This document shows positions 36,148 through 41,504 of a stretch of DNA of 41,504 bases, piece by piece (position 1 is the first letter of the stretch; each line of letters starts with the position of its first letter). The stretch is from Chthonomonas sp. UBA6659. GTDB taxonomy: Bacteria; Armatimonadota; Fimbriimonadia; Fimbriimonadales; Fimbriimonadaceae. Both the position numbers and the translations under genes were made by a program. The notes beneath the pieces were generated by a model, which was given only the letters and a program-made list of their open reading frames with translations, searched no databases and was not told the origin of the DNA. Location: assembly GCA_002455425.1 (NCBI GenBank), contig DKKT01000076.1:9647-51150 (forward strand), read 5' to 3'.

Positions 36148-38595
36148 ATGCCGCTGATCGAGGCGCGAGGGTTGGAAAAGAGCTTCGGCGGCGTGCGCGC
36201 GCTTGCCGGGGTCGACTTGACGATCCAAGCCGGGGAAGTCCATGCTGTGTGCGGCGAAAACGGGGCAGGTAAGTCGACCCTGAACCGCATCCTTTGCGGA
36301 GCCCTCATGGCTGATGCCGGCGTCGTCCTGCTTGATGGGGAATCGGTGGCTTGGCGCGGCGTCCGCGAGGCCGAAGTCGCCGGTGTCGTCATCGTCCACC
36401 AGGAGCCGACGACCTTCCCGGACCTCGATGCGGTCGACAACATCGGCCTCATGCGAGAGACTTCTCGCCTCGGAGGCTTCTGGCTTTGTCGGGCGTTCAT
36501 GCTCGATGAAGCGCGTCGACTTCTCGCCGAATTGGGAGAGCGATTCGATCCGACCGAACCGCTTGGGAGGCTCAGCCCGGCCCAGCGGCAGATGGTCTCG
36601 ATCGCCCGGGCGACGAGCCGAGAATGCAAACTCCTGATCCTCGACGAGCCCACCAGTTCGCTGTCTGCACCCGAGTCGGAAGCCTTATTCCGAGTGGTGG
36701 ATCGGCTGCGCTCCCGCGGCGTCGCGATTCTGTACGTGAGCCATCGCTTGGAGGAAGTCGCTCGACTGGCGGACCAAGTGACCGTCTTACGGGATGGGTT
36801 CACTGTTTGGTCAAGGCCGATCGCCGAGGCTTCGCGGGAGGCGATCGTCCACGCAATGGTCGGACGCGAAGTGCTGACGCCGGAGCCGGGATCCTCCTCG
36901 GCCGGCGAGGTGGTGCTCGAAGTCCGGAATCTCCGACGCAACGGTGCCTACCGCGACATATCCTTCGATGTCCGCGCTCGGGAGATCGTCGGTCTGGCCG
37001 GGCTCGTCGGCGCCGGACGATCCGAGCTTGCGCGGTCGCTCTTCGGAATCGATCTGCCCGATTCGGGAACCGTGAGCCTCGATCATGAGCCGATCGACTT
37101 GCGGCATCCCAACCCGGCGATCGGGCTCGTCCCGGAAGACCGCCAACACGAGGGGCTCCATCTCAGTCTTCCAATTCGCGACAATGCGACGATGGCGGTG
37201 CTGCGGCGACTCTCCACCGCCGGATGGGTTCGAAGTCGCGATGTCGCTGCTGAGTCCGCTCAGCTGATCGCGCGATTGGCCGTCAAGACCCGCGACGATC
37301 GCAACCCCGTGAACTCACTCTCTGGGGGCAACCAACAGAAGGTCTTGATCGGCAAATGGCTGGCCACGCAACCCCGGGTACTCATTCTGGACGAGCCGAC
37401 CCGAGGCGTCGATGTCGGGTCCAAAGCGGAAATTCACCGCTTGGTGAGACACATCGCCGATGACGGTGTGGCGGTCGTTCTCATCTCTTCGGAGCTGCCG
37501 GAGATCCTCGCTCTGTCCGATCGGGTCCTCGTGATGAGGCAAGGTCGGCTGGCGGGCGAACTGACCGGTCCCGGCCTGAGCCAGGAGGCGGTGATGGCGC
37601 TTGCCTTACCCGTCGACGCTTCATCGAAGGAGGATGATCTCCCGTCCCGCCGAACCTTGCCGCGCGAAGTGTTCGTGGCCGCGTTCCTTGCGCTGCTCCT
37701 CCTCGTGGTCGGGATCGTCAATCCCAGTTTTCTGAGCGTGGCGAACGCACGGGACATCTTGGTGAAGGTCGCGCCTCTGGCGATCGTCGCCTGCGGGATG
37801 ACCTGGGTCATTCTTGCTCGCGAAATCGACGTCTCGGTCGGCTCGACGATGGGTCTTTCCGCGGCGGTCCTCGGGCTCGCGGCGTCGACCGATCGCTGGG
37901 GTCTTCCCCCGCCGATCGCCGCGTTGCTGGCACTCGGCGCAGCGGCCGGGGTCGGGCTGCTGAACGGGTTTCTCGTCGCCAAGGCGCGAATCTCGTCGAT
38001 CATCGTCACTCTCGGGACGATGACACTCGTTCAGGGCATCACCGAGGTCGCGATGGGGGGTCGCTGGATCGAGAACATCCCGTCTTCGTTGCGCACCCTC
38101 GGCACGGGAGGGATGCTGGGGGTTCCGTGGGCGATCGTTGCGGCTCTCTCCGTGATTCTCGCCTCCGCCTGGCTTGTCGGACGAACCGCCTTCGGACGTC
38201 GGATCGTCGCCATCGGCAGCAATCCCGACGCCGCGGCCAGTCTTGGCGTGCCGTGTGATCGGATCCGAATCGTGATTTTCGCCCTTACCGGGCTCCTTGC
38301 CGGGGTTGCCACCCTCTTCAGCGCGACGCAACTCCAGGTCATCGAGTCCGGTTTCGGACGGGGAATGGAATTGATGGCGATCGCGGCGGTCGTCGTCGGT
38401 GGAACGTCGATCCGGGGCGGTCGTGGCTCGATCGGCGGCACGGCGGTCGGTGTGTTGCTCCTCGGGATGCTCGGTACGGCCTTGATCTTTCTTCGTCTCG
38501 GGCCGTCGGCGGTGTATTGGGAGCGCGCCGTCCAAGGGCTGGTTATCCTCGCCGCGGTATTGGCCGACGCCCTCGGCCGCCGGAGATCCGGATGA
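36148..38595 (+). CDS. Sugar ABC importer ATPase-permease fusion
   Basis: An 815-residue fusion. Residues 1-490 are an RbsA/MglA-type double ATPase: NBD1 has Walker A GENGAGKST (36-44), a divergent LSPAQRQ signature and LLILDEPTSSL; NBD2 has the atypical GLVGAGRS Walker A usual for this family, signature SLSGGNQQK and LILDEPTRGVDVG. After a short linker (about 488-505) residues 506-815 are an RbsC/BPD_transp_2 permease. Related carriers encode these as separate proteins (for example RhaT plus RhaP). The stop overlaps the next permease start as ATGA. The start has no Shine-Dalgarno sequence and a TACACT -10 seven bases away. Sugar is inferred to be rhamnose or AI-2-like from the binding protein and the nearby GH106 enzyme. 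Confidence 0.93.
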   Translation: MPLIEARGLEKSFGGVRALAGVDLTIQAGEVHAVCGENGAGKSTLNRILCGALMADAGVVLLDGESVAWRGVREAEVAGVVIVHQEPTTFPDLDAVDNIGLMRETSRLGGFWLCRAFMLDEARRLLAELGERFDPTEPLGRLSPAQRQMVSIARATSRECKLLILDEPTSSLSAPESEALFRVVDRLRSRGVAILYVSHRLEEVARLADQVTVLRDGFTVWSRPIAEASREAIVHAMVGREVLTPEPGSSSAGEVVLEVRNLRRNGAYRDISFDVRAREIVGLAGLVGAGRSELARSLFGIDLPDSGTVSLDHEPIDLRHPNPAIGLVPEDRQHEGLHLSLPIRDNATMAVLRRLSTAGWVRSRDVAAESAQLIARLAVKTRDDRNPVNSLSGGNQQKVLIGKWLATQPRVLILDEPTRGVDVGSKAEIHRLVRHIADDGVAVVLISSELPEILALSDRVLVMRQGRLAGELTGPGLSQEAVMALALPVDASSKEDDLPSRRTLPREVFVAAFLALLLLVVGIVNPSFLSVANARDILVKVAPLAIVACGMTWVILAREIDVSVGSTMGLSAAVLGLAASTDRWGLPPPIAALLALGAAAGVGLLNGFLVAKARISSIIVTLGTMTLVQGITEVAMGGRWIENIPSSLRTLGTGGMLGVPWAIVAALSVILASAWLVGRTAFGRRIVAIGSNPDAAASLGVPCDRIRIVIFALTGLLAGVATLFSATQLQVIESGFGRGMELMAIAAVVVGGTSIRGGRGSIGGTAVGVLLLGMLGTALIFLRLGPSAVYWERAVQGLVILAAVLADALGRRRSG

Positions 38596-39533
38596 AGGCC
38601 CGGGAGTGGACCTTGGCGGCCTTGCTGGCCCTGTTGATGCTGTACGCATGGCGCGCCGACCCGAGCTTCGTCTCGCTTCGCGCCCAGGCGTTGTTGTCGA
38701 CCCACATCTGGGAGCTCGCGATCGTGGCCATTCCGATGCTTCTGATCGTGATCGCGGCCGGTATCGACCTGTCCGTCGGTTCGATGTTCGCCCTCTGCGC
38801 CGTCGTCCTGGGGCTCCTTCACGAGCGCGGGGTCCCGATCGGATGGGCTGCGATCGCCGCGATGGCGGCGGGAGCGCTTCAGGGCGCCATCAACGGCTGG
38901 TTTGTCGCTCGGCTCAAGGTTCACCCGCTCCTCGTCACCCTCGGAACGATGGCGGCCTATCGCGGCATCGCCGAAGGCATCAGCACCGCGCGTCCGCTCT
39001 CGGGCTACCCGGAAGGATTCCTGGCTCTCTCCCATGAGAATCTGCTCGGAGTGCCGATTCCGGGTTGGGTCTTTCTATGCCTGGCCATGTTCGCCGCTCT
39101 CGTCCTAGGCCGCACCGTCTTCGGCAAGTGGACGATCGCCCTCGGGACGAACGAGTCGGCCACTCGATTCTCGGCGATCCCGGTCGCACGGGTTCAATGG
39201 CTTCTCTTCGCCGGGTGTGGGCTTGCGTGCGGGATCGCGGCGGTCCTGACGGTGGCGCGGACCAACACCGCCAAAGCCGACATGGGTATGGGCCTGCCGC
39301 TCGAGGCCGTGACGGCGGTGGTCTTGGGTGGTGCGAAGATCGAGGGCGGCTCGGGCTCGGTGATCGGACTCGTCCTCGGGCTCGCCCTGATCCACGAGAC
39401 TCGCGAATTCGTGAGTTGGCATTGGAAGCTCAATGAACTCAATCTGATCGTCCTCGGCGCGCTCCTGATCGTCTCGGTATTGATTCAAAGGGTGTTCGAG
39501 AGTCGAAATCGGGTAGCTTCGCGGCCAGCGTGA
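38592..39533 (+). CDS. Second sugar ABC permease
   Basis: A 313-residue permease of the RbsC/LsrD/RhaQ family with about nine to ten membrane segments. Signatures include AAGIDLSVGSMFAL and LLVTLGTMAAYRGIAEG, then VTAVVLGGAKIEGGSGSVIG. ATG 38592 overlaps the fusion's stop codon by four bases, so it is translationally coupled. The upstream in-frame extension from 38517 overlaps the fusion gene and is rejected. Together with the fused permease it should form a heterodimeric channel, as in Lsr and Rha importers that carry two different permeases. Confidence 0.93.
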   Translation: MKAREWTLAALLALLMLYAWRADPSFVSLRAQALLSTHIWELAIVAIPMLLIVIAAGIDLSVGSMFALCAVVLGLLHERGVPIGWAAIAAMAAGALQGAINGWFVARLKVHPLLVTLGTMAAYRGIAEGISTARPLSGYPEGFLALSHENLLGVPIPGWVFLCLAMFAALVLGRTVFGKWTIALGTNESATRFSAIPVARVQWLLFAGCGLACGIAAVLTVARTNTAKADMGMGLPLEAVTAVVLGGAKIEGGSGSVIGLVLGLALIHETREFVSWHWKLNELNLIVLGALLIVSVLIQRVFESRNRVASRPA

Positions 39534-39540
39534 GGTGGAA

Positions 39541-40572
39541 ATGAAGCGTTTCTCCGGTTTCTTGGTCGTTTTGGCGCTCGTGGTCAGCGGGTGTAGCTCC
39601 GGCGGAGGTGCTGGTTCGGGAGAGAAGCCCGGAGAAGGGAAGGCCGATTCCGGGAAGTCGATCAAAGTGGCCATGCTTCCCAAGAAGAAGGGGGTGCCCT
39701 ACTTCACCAGTTGTTCGGAAGGGGCGATGGAGGCAGCCAAGGAGCTCGGCAACGTGGAGTTGATCTACGACGGCCCGACGAGCGGTGAGGCTTCCGAGGC
39801 TGTGGCGCTCGTCGACCAGTGGACGGCCCAGGGCGTCGATGTGATCGCTGTTTCTCCAAACGACCCTGCCGTACTCGGGCCCGCGATGAAGAAGGCGCGC
39901 GATGCGGGCGTCCGCGTCCTGACCTGGGACGCCGACGCGGACCCCTCTGCGCGTGAATTCATGGTGAACCAGGCGACGGCGCAAGATATCGGTTATGCAC
40001 TCGTCGACACCATGGCGAAGGACCTTGGTGGCGACGGGGCGACCGGCGAAGTTGCGATCGTGACCGCGTCGCTTACGGCGGCGAATCAGAACGAGTGGAT
40101 CAAGTTCATCAAGGAGCGCCTCGCCAAGTACCCCGGGCTCAAGCTTGTCGCCACACAGCCCTCGAACGAGGACCAGAAGCTGGCGTTCTCGGTCACTCAG
40201 GACCTGATGAAGGCGTATCCGAACCTGAAGGGCATCTTCGCGATCAGTTCCGTCGCCTTTCCGGGGGCGGCAGAGGCGATCAAGCAAGCCGGCAAGTCGG
40301 GCCAGGTGCTCGTCACCGGGCTCTCGACGCCGAACGACATGAAGACCTACGTGAGGGAAGGCGTCGTCAAGTCGGTGATCCTCTGGAACACGAAGGACCT
40401 TGGCTACCTGACCGTCCAGGCCGCCAGGGCCCTCGTGGACGGAACGCTGAAGCCGGGAGCGGTGAGCCTGAAGGCCGGACGCCTCGGCGAGAAGCGGATC
40501 GACGGGGAGAACATCCTCCTTGGCGGGATCATGATCTTCACCAAGGAGAATATCAACCAGTACGATTTCTAG
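39541..40572 (+). CDS. RhaS/LsrB-type sugar-binding lipoprotein
   Basis: A 343-residue periplasmic or surface lipoprotein (lipobox VVSGC, Cys18) that captures the substrate for the importer. ATG 39541 has GAGGTG just upstream and lies 7 bases after the permease stop. MLPKKKGVPYFTSC, IYDGPTSGEASEAVALVDQW, VLTWDADADPSAREFMVNQAT and C-terminal FTKENINQYDF track the LsrB/RhaS subfamily closely. At the LsrB DQNQW segment that contacts AI-2, this protein has NQNEW, changing the Asp to Asn. This argues for a sugar such as rhamnose over AI-2, though not conclusively. Its stop codon shares a CTAG with the convergent PEP-CTERM gene. Confidence 0.92.
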   Translation: MKRFSGFLVVLALVVSGCSSGGGAGSGEKPGEGKADSGKSIKVAMLPKKKGVPYFTSCSEGAMEAAKELGNVELIYDGPTSGEASEAVALVDQWTAQGVDVIAVSPNDPAVLGPAMKKARDAGVRVLTWDADADPSAREFMVNQATAQDIGYALVDTMAKDLGGDGATGEVAIVTASLTAANQNEWIKFIKERLAKYPGLKLVATQPSNEDQKLAFSVTQDLMKAYPNLKGIFAISSVAFPGAAEAIKQAGKSGQVLVTGLSTPNDMKTYVREGVVKSVILWNTKDLGYLTVQAARALVDGTLKPGAVSLKAGRLGEKRIDGENILLGGIMIFTKENINQYDF

Positions 40573-41333
40573 TTCCCGCGTTTGCGGACACGCCCGGCGA
40601 CGACCATGCCGACCCCCGCCGCGAGGACGATCAGCGCACCCGGCTCCGGAACCGGCGGCGGTGACGAATGGCGTCCTTTCGGGATGATGGCGATGAACGG
40701 CGGGATCGCGAAAAGGAACGGTGGCACCTTGAACGAAGGGGGCGGCGCAGGCGGTTCGACCGGCGGCGCGGGCGGTTCAGGACGAAGCGGGGGCGTCGTC
40801 GTCGGGGTATCGGGCACGATCTGAGGCACCGCCGGCTCCGGGGAATCGACCCGAGCCACGATGATCTCCGTCTCCGTGGTCGGCGGCGTGAGCTCGATCG
40901 GCATGTCGACGATCATCACTTCGTCCACCGAGACCGGCTTGCTCGGACCCCGAGTGAGCGGATTGCCACACGACTCCTTCAAGATCGGCTTTCCGGCTTC
41001 ATCGATCCAAACCGTCGTGCCCTTCTTGAAGATCATGACCTTCGAACGGAGCTCGCCCGAGTCCGGCACGTTGTAGACCGTGTACGGATTGGTATGGGTG
41101 AGTCGCTTCAGCCGCAACACGGAAAAGTAGGCGATGACCTCTTGGCGCGTCATCGCGAAGTGCCGCATGTACCGGTCCATGACGACGGAGTCGCGCTCGA
41201 TCTCGCGCATCAGAGCCGTGTGAGTGGGTGCCGGACGGTTGATGAACGAATTGGGATCCGTCCGCGCGAAAGCGGCGGAAACCACGGTCACAACCAAGGC
41301 TGCGAATATGAAGATACGATTGAAAGCCAACAT
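40569..41333 (-). CDS. PEP-CTERM protein with proline-rich linker
   Basis: A 254-residue secreted protein. ATG 41333 gives a normal signal peptide (LAFNRIFIFAALVVTVVSAAFA); the in-frame extension to 41426 is rejected. A mainly helical N-terminal domain (about 25-145, with HTALMREIERDSVVMDRYMR) is followed by a long Pro-rich spacer (PPAPPVEPPAPPPSF) and a C-terminal VPEPGALIVLAA, hydrophobic segment and basic tail, the exosortase sorting signal. The domain is not one I recognise. The N-terminal region and the linker suggest a surface-displayed protein. It is convergent with the binding-protein gene and their stop codons overlap in CTAG (40569-40572). Confidence 0.82.
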   Translation of the reverse strand: MLAFNRIFIFAALVVTVVSAAFARTDPNSFINRPAPTHTALMREIERDSVVMDRYMRHFAMTRQEVIAYFSVLRLKRLTHTNPYTVYNVPDSGELRSKVMIFKKGTTVWIDEAGKPILKESCGNPLTRGPSKPVSVDEVMIVDMPIELTPPTTETEIIVARVDSPEPAVPQIVPDTPTTTPPLRPEPPAPPVEPPAPPPSFKVPPFLFAIPPFIAIIPKGRHSSPPPVPEPGALIVLAAGVGMVVAGRVRKRGN

Positions 41334-41488
41334 CACAGAGTCCCCGGGTCTTTCAGACCCCGTTTCCGAGGGAGGCGTTCCGCCTTCCCGGCTGTCGTGG
41401 CGTTGAATCCTCAAAAGCCGTGCCAATCAGGTTCGTGCGCATCCTTCGAGCAACAAAGTAGGTCCTAGGACTCAATGTGAATCGGCCC

Positions 41489-41504
41489 GACCCCCATGGG
41501 GGTC
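41489..41504. repeat. 16-bp palindrome at window edge
   Basis: GACCCCCATGGGGGTC is a perfect palindrome that ends exactly at the window boundary. A shorter palindrome GTCCTAGGAC lies at 41462-41471. They may be a terminator or operator upstream of the PEP-CTERM gene, but the context is cut off. Confidence 0.5.

Overview
The window is GC-rich, densely coded bacterial chromosome with about 27 protein genes. I see no tRNA, rRNA, CRISPR array or transposase. Two prepilin-type proteins (one with a perfect H-X9-DG motif), two PEP-CTERM proteins, poly-Gly lipoproteins, a HAF-repeat protein, a large alpha-2-macroglobulin and a GH106-type glycosidase together suggest an Armatimonadota/Fimbriimonadia-like bacterium. 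Planctomycetes or a related phylum cannot be excluded. This placement is inference, not a marker-gene result.

Layout. 1-3146 (+): HAF-repeat lipoprotein, terminator, then a prepilin and a tiny lipoprotein. 3129-5650 (-): HAD phosphatase coupled to trpS, and a PEP-CTERM protein. 5686-12607 (-): a tightly overlapping trio of polytopic membrane protein, alpha-2-macroglobulin and VanW protein. 12677-17813 (-): Tat-signal aldo/keto reductase, type-2 ferredoxin-NADP reductase, one reading frame joining acetylornithine aminotransferase to ornithine carbamoyltransferase, then a second prepilin/tiny lipoprotein pair. 18065-21648 (+): small secreted protein and secA. 21667-27123 (-): a SigB/F-type sigma factor fused to a degenerate GGDEF domain, pilC/gspF, glutamate dehydrogenase, mreD, mreC. 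27301-28494 (+): lysine-6-dehydrogenase-like enzyme. 28568-32156 (-): small membrane protein, GT-C glycosyltransferase, GH-A-like lipoprotein. 32282-35536 (+): GH106-like alpha-L-rhamnosidase. 35530-36078 (-): PrcB-domain protein with a Cys-rich tail. 36148-40572 (+): RhaS/LsrB-type sugar importer whose ATPase is fused to a permease. 40569-41333 (-): second PEP-CTERM protein.

The most striking item is the sigma factor-GGDEF fusion. The catalytic GGDEF motif has become GPTGF and a substrate-loop Asp is lost, but the RxxD inhibitory-site motif is kept at exactly the spacing seen in PleD. This suggests a sigma factor that senses cyclic di-GMP directly, encoded next to pilC. The ArgD-ArgF fusion is the second main novelty: two arginine-pathway enzymes in one 705-residue chain, with no stop between them and all visible catalytic motifs intact. 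The GH106 enzyme, the GH-A-like lipoprotein and the Rha/Lsr importer look like a small system for releasing and importing a deoxysugar, probably rhamnose.

Two architectural habits recur. Convergent genes often end inside each other or inside a shared hairpin (3129-3146, 21654-21687, 35511-35538, 40569-40572). Several genes without a Shine-Dalgarno sequence have a TANNNT hexamer 6-9 bases before the ATG, as expected for leaderless mRNAs.

No gene-free stretch exceeds 300 bases. The longest are 1-220 (no convincing feature seen), 17814-18064 (promoter-like element and palindrome), 24324-24512 (two hairpins) and 41334-41504 (terminal palindrome).
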